A stretch of 24,905 nucleotides of DNA from Streptomyces sp. MMG1533 (GCF_001279775.1 NZ_LGDG01000006.1:1-24905); one strand, 5' to 3'; positions 16,291 to 24,020 are shown, numbered from the stretch's first letter. Notes: generated by a model not told the origin, from the sequence alone. Numbers and translations: made by a program.

Positions 16291-17040
16291 ATGAAGCGGC
16301 TCACCGAGCAGGTGGCGATCGTCACCGGCGGAGCACGGGGAATCGGAGCCGCGATCGCGCGGCTGCTCGCGGCCGAAGGCGCAGCCGTGGTGGTCGCCGA
16401 CGTCCTGGATGCCGAGGGCGCGGCGTCGGCCGCGGAACTCGGCGGCCGGAGCCGGTACGTGCACCTCGACGTCACCAGCGAGGAAGGCTGGAAGGCTGTG
16501 GTGGCGGAAACGGAACGTGAGCTGGGCCCGGTCTCGGTGCTGGTCAACAATGCCGGGATCGTCGAGTGGGCCACCATCGAGGAGCAGACCCTGGAGTCGT
16601 TCCGCCGAGTCGTCGACGTCAACCTGCAGGGCGCCTGGCTGGGTATCCGTACCGCGGTGCCGTCGCTGCGCCGTGCCGGCGGCGGTGTGATCGTGAACAT
16701 GTCCTCCAGCGCGGGGTTGACCGGCTACGCCGGCGTGGGGGCGTATGTGGCCAGCAAATGGGGACTGCGCGGACTGACGAAGACCGCGGCGCTGGAACTC
16801 GGCGCCGACCGGATCCGGGTCTGCTCCGTTCACCCGGGTGTCGTACACACCGCGATGACGGCCGACATCGACGAGTCGTTCGCCTCCGGACAGCCCATTC
16901 CGCGTTTCGGGGAGCCGGAGGAGGTCGCCCGCATGGTCGCGTTCATCATCGCCGAGGCCACCTACTCGACAGGCACCGAGTTCGTCCTGGACGGTGGCGC
17001 GACGACCGGCACTCCCGCTGCCCTGCCGTCCGTCCGCTGA
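16291..17040 (+). CDS. Short-chain dehydrogenase/reductase (SDR)
   Basis: The 249-residue protein is a classical SDR. The coenzyme motif is TGGARGIG (13-20), the structural motif NNAG is at 86-89, and the catalytic set is Asn110-Leu-, Ser139, Tyr152 and Lys156 (YVASK). The fold ends with GTEFVLDGGATTG. Asp37 after strand beta2 (VVVADVL) suggests NAD(H) preference. Similar proteins are annotated as hydroxysteroid or 3-oxoacyl-ACP reductases, but the substrate cannot be named. AGGAGG lies 4 nt before ATG 16291. It follows the alcohol dehydrogenase by 267 nt in the same direction; that gap holds no convincing gene. Confidence 0.9.
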   Translation: MKRLTEQVAIVTGGARGIGAAIARLLAAEGAAVVVADVLDAEGAASAAELGGRSRYVHLDVTSEEGWKAVVAETERELGPVSVLVNNAGIVEWATIEEQTLESFRRVVDVNLQGAWLGIRTAVPSLRRAGGGVIVNMSSSAGLTGYAGVGAYVASKWGLRGLTKTAALELGADRIRVCSVHPGVVHTAMTADIDESFASGQPIPRFGEPEEVARMVAFIIAEATYSTGTEFVLDGGATTGTPAALPSVR

Positions 17041-17043
17041 GCA

Positions 17044-17228
17044 GAGAGGATGTCGCACTGCTCGGGTCGGACGCCGAGGGTGACTTCGGTGGCGCCCTCG
17101 CCGTGCACGGCCCGCAGGGCCGCCCGGGGCAGGGGCAGGAGCACCCCGCCCCCACAGCCGGACGGGCCGACCAGGACCATGAACTCGCCGTCCGCGATCT
17201 CCGGATCGAGCCCCGACACGGTCGGCAT
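17044..17228 (-). pseudogene. Relic of a sugar ABC transporter ATPase (MsiK/UgpC type) with internal deletion
   Basis: On the minus strand, in one frame, residues GLDPEIADGEFMVLVGPSGCG match the N-terminal Walker A region of MsiK/UgpC-type ATPases up to the base just before the invariant KST. The frame continues directly into VLLPLPRAALRAVHG and ATEVTLGVRPEQCDIL, which match the C-terminal regulatory region of the same family. About 250-300 residues between the two parts are missing, including the Walker B and signature motifs. The ATG at 17228 has no obvious ribosome-binding site. This is best read as a deletion relic with no transport function. The remainder of the 17041-17419 gap shows nothing else. 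Confidence 0.7.
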
Positions 17229-17419
17229 GCCCCTCGTCGTGTGGTGGCGTGCGGGACGCGCGGCGAGGGACGTACCGCGGCCCGAAGGGGGTGCCGCGGC
17301 TACGGAGTCGAACGGATCGGTGGACGCGGGCAGAGACCGGATGTCCTGCCATCGGCCCGATCGGCTTCGGAGGGAACAGGACAGTACCCAACGCTCGTCC
17401 GGTGCCCGCGGACTGAGAG

Positions 17420-18259
17420 TCAGGCAGGAACGACGGCGAGCGGGCACCGAGTGTGCTGCGCGACGGCGTGTGCGACCGGGCCGAGCCCACTGCCGGCCCG
17501 CCGCCCCACCACCATCAGCTCCGCGTTGCCCGAGGTCCGGACGAGAGCCCGCACGGAGTCGAGGAGGACGACGTCCTCCAGGACGCGCACGCACGGGTAC
17601 TTGGCCCGCCACGGCTGCAACTCATAGGACAGGAGCGCCATGTCCTGATCCACGCGTGCGGCGTAGGCAGGGGCCGAAGGTGCAGGGGAGTTCCGCCCGG
17701 TCTTCGTGCCCGGAGGAGACCCGGCGTACAGCGCGTGCAGCCGTGCTCCGCGCAGGCGTGCCGTGTCGAAGGCGAAGTCCACCGCGCCGTCGGCCGGGTC
17801 ACGGGCGTCGACCGCCAGCGTCACCTTGTCCGTCCGCCCCGGCGGGCCCGCACCCGCGTTCCCGCCCGGCACCAGGACCACCGGGCACGCGGCGGCCCCG
17901 GCCACGGCCAGCGCCGTCGACCCGAGCGGAAGTCCGGCGGAGCCCCCCTCGCCGCGCACGCCGAGCACGATCATCTCCGCGCTCCTGCTCTGGAACAGCA
18001 GCGCCCTTGCCGCCGCCCCGGCAAGCCGCACCGACTCGATCCGCAAGGCTGGGTGCCGAGCCGCGAGTTGCGAGGCCACGTACGGGGCCACGGTCTCCGG
18101 GCGGTACGGCCACAGCTCGGCCGCATCCAGATCGCCCAAGGGCGTCACATGCACCACGCGCAGGGTCAGCCCGCGTGAGATCGCCTCGTGGGCGGCCCAG
18201 TCGGCCGCGATGCGGCTGCGTGCCGACCGGTCGACACCGGCGACCACGACTCGCTCCAT
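17420..18259 (-). CDS. Tandem-domain universal stress protein (USP), divergent member
   Basis: The 279-residue protein has two Usp domains (about 1-133 and 143-278). Domain 1 has the nucleotide loop GVRG (100-103) and Gly113-Ser114, but the opening motif reads GVDRSARS instead of GVDGS. Domain 2 is shortened around VVGRRAGSGLGPVAHAVAQHTRCPLAVVPA, losing the nucleotide loop. Overall it is the most divergent USP in the window. GTG 18262 and ATG 18259 are adjacent possible starts; GGAGG is 9 nt from the ATG, which also matches MERV of the USP at 4808. It shares a divergent promoter region, with a DosR-like box, with the USP at 18478. Confidence 0.9.
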   Translation of the reverse strand: MERVVVAGVDRSARSRIAADWAAHEAISRGLTLRVVHVTPLGDLDAAELWPYRPETVAPYVASQLAARHPALRIESVRLAGAAARALLFQSRSAEMIVLGVRGEGGSAGLPLGSTALAVAGAAACPVVLVPGGNAGAGPPGRTDKVTLAVDARDPADGAVDFAFDTARLRGARLHALYAGSPPGTKTGRNSPAPSAPAYAARVDQDMALLSYELQPWRAKYPCVRVLEDVVLLDSVRALVRTSGNAELMVVGRRAGSGLGPVAHAVAQHTRCPLAVVPA

Positions 18260-18375
18260 CACGGTTCGCCTCCAAGGACGTGGGCCGTCTGTCGCCTCGC
18301 GGCACGGCGGGCCGCGAGCGCGGAGGGGAGGCTCTCCCCCTTCCCACCGTGCCGTGCCGAACCGTGCCCGGGCAT

Positions 18376-18389
18376 GGGCCGGATGGCCC
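18376..18389. promoter_or_regulatory. DosR/OsdR-like palindromic box, perfect fit to GGGNCNNNNGNCCC
   Basis: GGGCCGGATGGCCC has five-base arms GGGCC and GGCCC around GGAT. It satisfies every constrained position of the core of the published DosR site (GGGACTWWAGTCCC generalised). It lies 89 nt before the rightward USP start at 18478 and 117 nt before the leftward USP start at 18259, a sensible place to control both. A similar sequence, GGGCCGGATGGTGC, occurs at 23969-23982 upstream of another USP. Confidence 0.5.
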
Positions 18390-18477
18390 CCGGGGAGGAC
18401 CTCGTAGCCCCTCCCCGCACGACGGCTGCCGGACGACGCTGGTAGGAGGAAGGGACCGAACGTTGGAGGTGCGCGTC

Positions 18478-19380
18478 ATGCTGCTCCCCGTTGTCGCCGG
18501 AGTCGATGGATCGGCCGAGAGCCTGGCCGCCGCCGAGTGGGCGGCCCGCGAGGCAGTGCGCCGCGATCGACCGCTGCGTCTGGTGCACGCCTGGAACTGG
18601 CACCCCCGCCAGGGCGCGGGCGAGCCCGCGACCGCCGTGCAGCGGCACCTGGCACGGCGCGTCCTGCGTCAGGCGGAGGACCACGTGCGCGCCGCGTGCT
18701 CCGAGATCCGTCCCTACGACGAGCAGGTCGAGGGGCCGGCGACCGAGGCCCTCCTGAGGGCCGCCGAGCGAGCCGACCTGCTGGTACTGGGCTCGCGCGG
18801 ACTGAGCGGGTTCACCGGATTCCTCGTGGGTTCGGTCGCGCTCGGTGTGGTGGCCAAGGCCATGCGTCCCGTCGTCCTCGTCCGCTCGGAAGAGGAGGCG
18901 GCGGACGAACATCTTCCGGCGGCCGACGGAAGCGCATCGACCCGCACCGGCTACCGGGACGTGGTGCTCGGCATCGACCTGGGTGAACCGTGTGACGAGG
19001 TGATCGAGTTCGCCTTCCAGGCCGCTCGGCTCCGCCACGCACGGCTTCGGGTCGTCCACGCCTGGCGCGCGGCGTCCCCGATCGGCCTCGGGCCCGGCGA
19101 CATAGGACTGGTGACCGACTCTCAGCAGGCTGACGAGTGGCAGGGCTATCTGTCCGCCGTGCTTCAGGTGTGGCGCGACAAGTACCCCGACGTGGAGGTC
19201 GATGCGACGGTGGCGCCGGGCAAGGCCTCCAACGTGCTCGTCCGAGCCGCGACCGGAGCGAGCCTGCTCGTGGTCGGACACCGCCTGCCCGAGAGGCCGG
19301 TGGGACCGCGTACCGGCCCCGTGACACACGCCGTGATCCACGAGGTCGGCTGCCCCGTGGCCGTCGTACCGCATGAGTGA
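18478..19380 (+). CDS. Tandem-domain universal stress protein (USP)
   Basis: The 300-residue protein has two Usp domains (about 1-138 and 160-299). Domain 1 opens with AGVDGSAESLAAAEWAAREA and has GSRG (105-108) with Gly118-Ser119. Domain 2 reads VVGHRLPERPVGPRTGPVTHAVIHEVGCPVAVVPHE, without a canonical nucleotide loop. TGGAGGT stands 7 nt before ATG 18478. It is followed in tandem by a clearly related USP at 19519; both share the linker DEHLP and a second domain with PCDEV-EFAF, so they probably arose by tandem duplication. The 138-nt spacer between them is an unusual T-free repeat tract. Confidence 0.93.
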   Translation: MLLPVVAGVDGSAESLAAAEWAAREAVRRDRPLRLVHAWNWHPRQGAGEPATAVQRHLARRVLRQAEDHVRAACSEIRPYDEQVEGPATEALLRAAERADLLVLGSRGLSGFTGFLVGSVALGVVAKAMRPVVLVRSEEEAADEHLPAADGSASTRTGYRDVVLGIDLGEPCDEVIEFAFQAARLRHARLRVVHAWRAASPIGLGPGDIGLVTDSQQADEWQGYLSAVLQVWRDKYPDVEVDATVAPGKASNVLVRAATGASLLVVGHRLPERPVGPRTGPVTHAVIHEVGCPVAVVPHE

Positions 19381-19394
19381 AGAGGCTTCCGGAC

Positions 19395-19477
19395 GAGACC
19401 ACCAGCACGACCGAGACCACCAGCACGACCGAGGCCACCGACACCACCAACACGAAACCGAGGCCACGGACACCACC
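19395..19477 (+). repeat. Four 18-bp repeats in a T-free spacer between tandem USP genes
   Basis: Units at 19395-19412 and 19413-19430 are identical (GAGACCACCAGCACGACC). Units at 19431-19448 and 19460-19477 (GAGGCCACCGACACCACC with one difference) are diverged copies, separated by 11 bp. No T occurs on the plus strand from 19389 to 19492, 104 nt in all. A GTG overlapping the USP stop opens a frame reading ETTSTT repeats, but it runs on out of frame into the next USP and is unlikely to be a gene. Confidence 0.75.
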
Positions 19478-19518
19478 GAGGAGCACGGGCAGTACTGATG
19501 ACAAGGAAGGTGACAGTC

Positions 19519-20415
19519 ATGATGAGGCCAGTTGTCGCCGGTCTGGACGGTTCGCGAGAGAGCGTCGCCGCGGCCGACTGGGCGGCCCGGGAAGCCCTGC
19601 GCCGAGGACTGCCGCTCCGTCTCGTGCATGCCTGGGAGGGACTGCCGGACGCGGAGACCGAGGCGACCCTGCCCGAACTTCGGGCACCCCAGTACCACGC
19701 ACGCCGGGTGCTGCGCGCCGCCGTCGACCGGCTGAACGAGCGCTACCCGCAGCTGTACATCGCCGCCGAACAGGTGCGCAAGCAGCCCGGCCCCGCACTG
19801 CTTGCCGAGGCGGAGAACGCCGAACTCCTCGTCATCGGGAGCCAGGGACTCAGCGGCATGGGCGGGTTCATGTCGGGCTCGGTCGCCATGGCCACCGTGG
19901 CCCACGTCGAACGCCCCGTCGTTCTCGTGCGGGCGGGCGACACCGCGCAGGACGAACACCTGCCGGACAACGCCGGCAAGCCGTCCACCCGTACGCCCGG
20001 CCGTGACGTCGCGGTTGCCCTCGACGTCGACGGCCCGTGCGATGAGGTACTGGAGTTCGCCTTCCACGCAGCGGAGCTGCGCCGGGCGCCGCTGCGTGCC
20101 GTACACGCCTGGCACGTGCCGCTCACCCGCGGCATCCCGGACACCGAGACGCACGCACGGATCAGGGCGGACGCGGAACGGGAACTCAGGGCCCTGCTCC
20201 AGCCGTGGCGCGAGAAGTTCCCCGCCGTGCTCGTCCGCGAAGCGCTTTATGAGGGACGTCCGGCACACGTCCTCGTACGGGCCGCGGACGGGGCGGGCCT
20301 CCTGGTCGTGGGCCGCCGCAGGCGGCGCGGCACGGTCGGCTCGCACACCGGCCCGGTCGCCCACGCGCTGATCCACCACGTGTCCCGGCCGGTCGTGCTG
20401 GTCCCGCACGACTGA
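19519..20415 (+). CDS. Tandem-domain universal stress protein (USP)
   Basis: The 298-residue protein has two Usp domains (about 1-139 and 160-297). Domain 1 opens with AGLDGSRESVAAADWAAREA and has GSQG (107-110) with Gly120-Ser121. Domain 2 ends GRRRRRGTVGSHTGPVAHALIHHVSRPVVLVPHD, again without a canonical loop. ATG 19519 is chosen because AAGGAAGG is 8 nt upstream; ATG 19498 would add seven residues. It is the tandem sister of the USP at 18478. A hairpin at 20581-20620 lies in the gap to the convergent ATPase gene. Confidence 0.93.
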   Translation: MMRPVVAGLDGSRESVAAADWAAREALRRGLPLRLVHAWEGLPDAETEATLPELRAPQYHARRVLRAAVDRLNERYPQLYIAAEQVRKQPGPALLAEAENAELLVIGSQGLSGMGGFMSGSVAMATVAHVERPVVLVRAGDTAQDEHLPDNAGKPSTRTPGRDVAVALDVDGPCDEVLEFAFHAAELRRAPLRAVHAWHVPLTRGIPDTETHARIRADAERELRALLQPWREKFPAVLVREALYEGRPAHVLVRAADGAGLLVVGRRRRRGTVGSHTGPVAHALIHHVSRPVVLVPHD

Positions 20416-20580
20416 CGACACGGAGACGGGCCGCCGGGTACGCCGATGAGTGCGGGCGCCTCCGCGAGCCCATTGCCGGCGGCGAGTTCGTCGCCGACTC
20501 GGGATCTGCCGCTCCATCGAGCGGGGTGCGCCGGGCCACGCCCCTGCCGGCGGGCGCGATGCGCAGCCTGACGTCGTCGA

Positions 20581-20620
20581 CGGCGGTCCCCGTCCGCCCG
20601 GACCCGCGCGCGGACCGCCG
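20581..20620. terminator. Hairpin between convergent USP and P-type ATPase genes
   Basis: CGGCGGTCC (20581-20589) pairs with GGACCGCCG (20612-20620); a smaller GTCC/GGAC pair is nested inside. It sits 13 nt beyond the end of the leftward ATPase gene (20633). The rest of 20416-20632 shows no credible gene. Confidence 0.5.
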
Positions 20621-20632
20621 GCCCCGTGCGGG

Positions 20633-22966
20633 TCACGGAGCGAGAGAGAAGTAGCTCTCCTCCTCCTGGACGAAGTGCAGGCGCAGCAAGGTGTGGAGCC
20701 CGTAGAGGCACGCCCGCAGGTCGTCCAGCTGCTCCTTGCTCGGACCGCTGTCGGCGTCGGCGAGCGTGAGGTGGGTGGAGATGCGCCGGGCCAGTCGTTC
20801 GATCTCCGCGTGGGCCCGGCTCATGGTGGCGGTCGCCTCGGGACCGCCCAGGGAGGGGGCCAGCGCCGGGTAGAGCTGGTGCTCCTCGGCGTACTCGTGC
20901 GGCAGCAGTCGTTCGGTGAGCAGCCGGTGTGCCTCGCGTACCGCTGCCAGCGCTTCGGGACCGGTCCTGTCGGAGAGGCGGTCGGCGGCGCCGCGTACGG
21001 CTTCGAGAACGTCCTGCAGGTCGTCGTGCTCGGCGGCGAAGCGGTGGATGAGCGCCTCCGCGGTGGGTCGGAGCGTCGGCGACGTCGCCGGTCCCACGCG
21101 CAGGGCGCGCAGCGCGTTGAGGATCACCGCGACGTCTATGCCCTCCTGGAGCAGAGCGCCGGCCGCAGGCGGGAGCAGTCCGAAGGCGGCCGCGACCATG
21201 GCCGCGAGGGACAGCACCATGCCGCCGAGGGCGCTCTGTACGGCGATGCGCCGCGTGCGGACGGCAAGGGTGACGGCGTCGGCCAGCCGGTCCACCCGGT
21301 CGGTGGTCATGACGATGTCGGCGGCCTCGGAGGAGGCCGTGGAGCCGCGCGCCCCCATGGCCACGCCCACGTCGGCGGCGGCGAGGGCCGGGGCGTCGTT
21401 CACGCCGTCGCCCACCATCACGGTGACCGCGTGCGAGCGTTCGGCGCGCACGGCGGCGACTTTGTCCGCCGGAGCGAGACGGGCCCGCACGCCGTCGAGA
21501 CCGAGGACCGCGGCGATCTCGCGCGCGGGCTCGGGCCGGTCGCCGGTCAGCATCACGAGCCGCTCGATGCCCGCCGCGCGCAGCCGACGCAGGGTCCGGG
21601 GCGCGTCGTGCCGCAGCGGGTCACGCAGGAGGACGGCGCCGACGAGGCTGTCGTCGACCGTCAGCCAGGCGACGGCAGCTCCGTCCAGGAGCGCCCGGTT
21701 GTCGGCCGAGCGAGCCCACGCCGGCGAGCCGGCAGCGAGATCGACGCGGCCGATGGCCGTCGAGTGGCCCTCGACGGTGCCGGTGGCGCCCCGTCCGGGG
21801 GCCTCGGACACGTCCTCGGGTACGGCGAGTTCCAGTCCGCGCTCGTGGGCCGCGTCGACGAGGGCCTCGGCCAGGACGTGCGGCGAGTACTGGTCGACAG
21901 AGGCGGCCAGCCGCAGGACGTCGGCCGGTGTCCGGCCCGGTGCCGGGCACACGTCGAGCACGCGCGGACGTCCGGCGGTGAGAGTGCCGGTCTTGTCGAG
22001 CAGCAGCGTCCGGGCCCGTCCCAGGTTCTCCAGGGCGCCGCCGTCACGGATCACCAGCCCGAACCGGGAAGCCCGCGACAGGCCGGAGACGATCGCCACC
22101 GGTGCCGCCAGAAGCAGGGGACAGGGCGTTGCGACCACCAAGACCGCCACCGCGCGTACGGCGGAACCGCTGACCAGCCAGGCCAGCCCGGCGGCCGTCA
22201 CGGACAGTGGCAGGAACCAGGCCGCGTAGCGGTCGGCCAGGCGCACGACGGGAGCGGATTCCGCACCCGCCTGCCGGGCCAGCCGCACGATCCCGGCGTA
22301 CGTGCTTTCCTGTTCCGTCGCCGAGGCCCGAAGCTCGAACGCTCTGCCCGCGTTGACCACACCACTGCGCACCGTCTCGCCCGCCGCGCGTTCGAGGGTC
22401 GCGGACTCACCGGTCAGCACCGACTCGTCGAGCACCGCTGAGGTGCCGACGACGCGGCCGTCGACGGGGACGACCTCGCCCGGTCCGACGACGAGCAGGT
22501 CCCCGACGGCGACCTCGGCGAGTGCCACGGTGCGCACCTGGGTGTCGTCGCGGCGGCGGGCGGTGCGGGGCGCGTGTTCCGACAGCGCGCGCAGGTCGCG
22601 GGAGGCGCGCCGCTGGGCTGCGGCTTCGAGGGTGCGGCCGGTGGCGAGCATCAGGGCGATGAGGGCCCCGGCCAGGTACTCGCCCACCGCCAGGGTGCCG
22701 CCGAGCGCGAGGACCGCGATCAGGTCCACGCCCGCGTGACCGCGCCGCAGCGCGGTCAGCACCCAGCCCACCGCGGGTGCGACGGCGACGACGGTACCCA
22801 GACCCCAGCACAGATCGGCGACGCCGGGAGCACCGAAGAGCCGGAAGATGCCTCCCGCCGTGAGGGCAGCGGCCGTGATCGTCAGGAGCACCGGCTCGAG
22901 GTGCGTGGGCAGGGACAGTTCCGCGACCCGACGGCGCACCGGTTTACCCGTGATGAAGCGGTCCAT
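20633..22966 (-). CDS. P1B-5-type metal-transporting ATPase with C-terminal hemerythrin domain
   Basis: Numbering from the GTG at 22978 gives 781 residues; the preferred ATG at 22966, with GAGGA just upstream, gives 777. In that 781 numbering, TGES is at 189-192, the intramembrane metal motif TPC at 284-286 (ATPCPLLLAAP), the phosphorylation site DKTGT at 328-332, SPHVLA at 365-370, TGD at 478-480 and GDGVNDAP at 523-530. No N-terminal heavy-metal domain is present. Residues about 640-778 form a hemerythrin-like four-helix domain with histidines 645, 651, 694, 700, 723 and 768 and Glu772. The TPC motif plus hemerythrin tail is the hallmark of P1B-5 ATPases such as S. meliloti Nia, linked to nickel/iron export. 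The di-iron tail may sense oxygen or iron. It follows a USP gene by 30 nt, so the two form an operon. Confidence 0.92.
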   Translation of the reverse strand: MDRFITGKPVRRRVAELSLPTHLEPVLLTITAAALTAGGIFRLFGAPGVADLCWGLGTVVAVAPAVGWVLTALRRGHAGVDLIAVLALGGTLAVGEYLAGALIALMLATGRTLEAAAQRRASRDLRALSEHAPRTARRRDDTQVRTVALAEVAVGDLLVVGPGEVVPVDGRVVGTSAVLDESVLTGESATLERAAGETVRSGVVNAGRAFELRASATEQESTYAGIVRLARQAGAESAPVVRLADRYAAWFLPLSVTAAGLAWLVSGSAVRAVAVLVVATPCPLLLAAPVAIVSGLSRASRFGLVIRDGGALENLGRARTLLLDKTGTLTAGRPRVLDVCPAPGRTPADVLRLAASVDQYSPHVLAEALVDAAHERGLELAVPEDVSEAPGRGATGTVEGHSTAIGRVDLAAGSPAWARSADNRALLDGAAVAWLTVDDSLVGAVLLRDPLRHDAPRTLRRLRAAGIERLVMLTGDRPEPAREIAAVLGLDGVRARLAPADKVAAVRAERSHAVTVMVGDGVNDAPALAAADVGVAMGARGSTASSEAADIVMTTDRVDRLADAVTLAVRTRRIAVQSALGGMVLSLAAMVAAAFGLLPPAAGALLQEGIDVAVILNALRALRVGPATSPTLRPTAEALIHRFAAEHDDLQDVLEAVRGAADRLSDRTGPEALAAVREAHRLLTERLLPHEYAEEHQLYPALAPSLGGPEATATMSRAHAEIERLARRISTHLTLADADSGPSKEQLDDLRACLYGLHTLLRLHFVQEEESYFSLAP

Positions 22967-22996
22967 GGCAGTCCTCACAGGAGTGCTGTCGGCACC

Positions 22997-23863
22997 TCAG
23001 TCGTGCGGTACCACGGCGACGGGGCACGGGACGTGGTGCAGCGCCGCGTGCGCGACGGGTCCGAGTTTCCAGGTCAGCGGGGACGGGTGCCGACGACGTC
23101 CCACGACGGTGAGCCGGCTGTGCGCGGACGCGGACAGCAGCACATGCGCGGCCGGGCCGGTGGCGACCTGTGCCACGGCGCCGACGTCAGGGAACTTCTC
23201 CCGCCACGGGGCCAGTTCGGCGGCGAGCCGCGCGTGTTCCGCCGCCTCGTGGCGGCTGTCGGCGTGGTGATGGGGCACCAGGGGGGACAGGGCCCGCACC
23301 GCGCGTACGGCGCTTCCGTGCAACTCCGCGTCGGCGAAGGCGAATTCCAGCAGCAGGTCGGCGGACGGCCCGGGCTCGTGCAGGCCGACCACGACCTCGT
23401 TCCGGTCCGCCGCCGCAGGACTGTCCCAGCCGGCTTCGACGGCCGCGTCTTCGGCCCGGACGGTGACCGTCGGGCACTGGGCGAGCCCCAGCACGTGCAG
23501 GCTGATGGAGCCGAGCAGGAAGTTCGCCAGGGCGCCGTGTCCACGAGACCCGATGGCCAGCATGGACGAACTCCTGCTGTGTTCGAGGAGCGCCTGGGAG
23601 GCGGGTTCCGACACCAGTTCCGTCGTGAGGGTCAGATCGCCGTAACGGTGAAGCAGTTCGGCTTCTGCCCGCTGCAACACGCCGAGGCCGTAACGCTGCT
23701 TGCTGAGGGCCTCCTGGGCGATGGGCACGTTGAGCGGCTGGGTGGTCCAGGAGTGGAGCAGGATCACGGGCAGATGCCTGTCTGCGGCCTCCCCGGCGGC
23801 CCACCAGGCGGCCGTCATGCTCGCGGGGGTGCCGTCGAGTCCCACGACGACGGGTCCGGCCAT
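22997..23863 (-). CDS. Tandem-domain universal stress protein (USP) in operon with the metal ATPase
   Basis: The 288-residue protein has two Usp domains (about 1-137 and 149-287). Domain 1 opens with VGLDGTPASMTAAWWAAGEA and has GSRG (105-108) with Gly118-Ser119. Domain 2 ends GRRRHPSPLTWKLGPVAHAALHHVPCPVAVVPHD, without a canonical loop. The start at 23863 (MAGPVVVGLDG) is supported by TGGAGGT 6 nt upstream and by alignment with the other USPs; the frame is open far upstream, to 24244, but that stretch has no domain. It is first in an operon with the P1B-5 ATPase. A weak DosR-like site and a long palindrome lie upstream. Confidence 0.92.
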   Translation of the reverse strand: MAGPVVVGLDGTPASMTAAWWAAGEAADRHLPVILLHSWTTQPLNVPIAQEALSKQRYGLGVLQRAEAELLHRYGDLTLTTELVSEPASQALLEHSRSSSMLAIGSRGHGALANFLLGSISLHVLGLAQCPTVTVRAEDAAVEAGWDSPAAADRNEVVVGLHEPGPSADLLLEFAFADAELHGSAVRAVRALSPLVPHHHADSRHEAAEHARLAAELAPWREKFPDVGAVAQVATGPAAHVLLSASAHSRLTVVGRRRHPSPLTWKLGPVAHAALHHVPCPVAVVPHD

Positions 23864-23968
23864 GGCGCACCTCCAGTGTCGGCACGACAGGTGAGGACCG
23901 CGTCCGGCTGCCGTGTCCGTGTTCCCGTTCCGTACGTCCAGAGTGATCGCCCCACGGCTTGCGGGCGA

Positions 23969-23982
23969 GGGCCGGATGGTGC
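23969..23982. promoter_or_regulatory. Weak DosR-like site upstream of the USP/ATPase operon
   Basis: GGGCCGGATGGTGC shares its first 11 bases with the perfect site at 18376 and departs from GGGNCNNNNGNCCC at two positions. It lies 106-119 nt before the start at 23863. Confidence 0.3.
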
Positions 23983-24020
23983 CCTGTGGGGTCCCGTTCG
24001 GCCCTGTGTGGGGCGTGGGT

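Noticed and set aside
18325..18339. GGGGAG/CTCCCC hairpin in the divergent USP promoter
   Set aside because: Only six base pairs in a GC-rich stretch; the nested GGCACGG/CCGTGCC pairing is suggestive but not strong enough to list as a site.
19377..20006. GTG overlapping the USP stop, opening a Thr-rich frame (ETTSTT repeats)
   Set aside because: The overlap suggests coupling, but the frame runs into the next USP gene out of phase and becomes an arginine-rich shadow. More likely an intergenic repeat.
20446..20571. Small frame in the gap between the last tandem USP and the ATPase gene
   Set aside because: No ribosome-binding site and low-complexity Ala/Arg/Pro content; the gap is better explained by a terminator hairpin.
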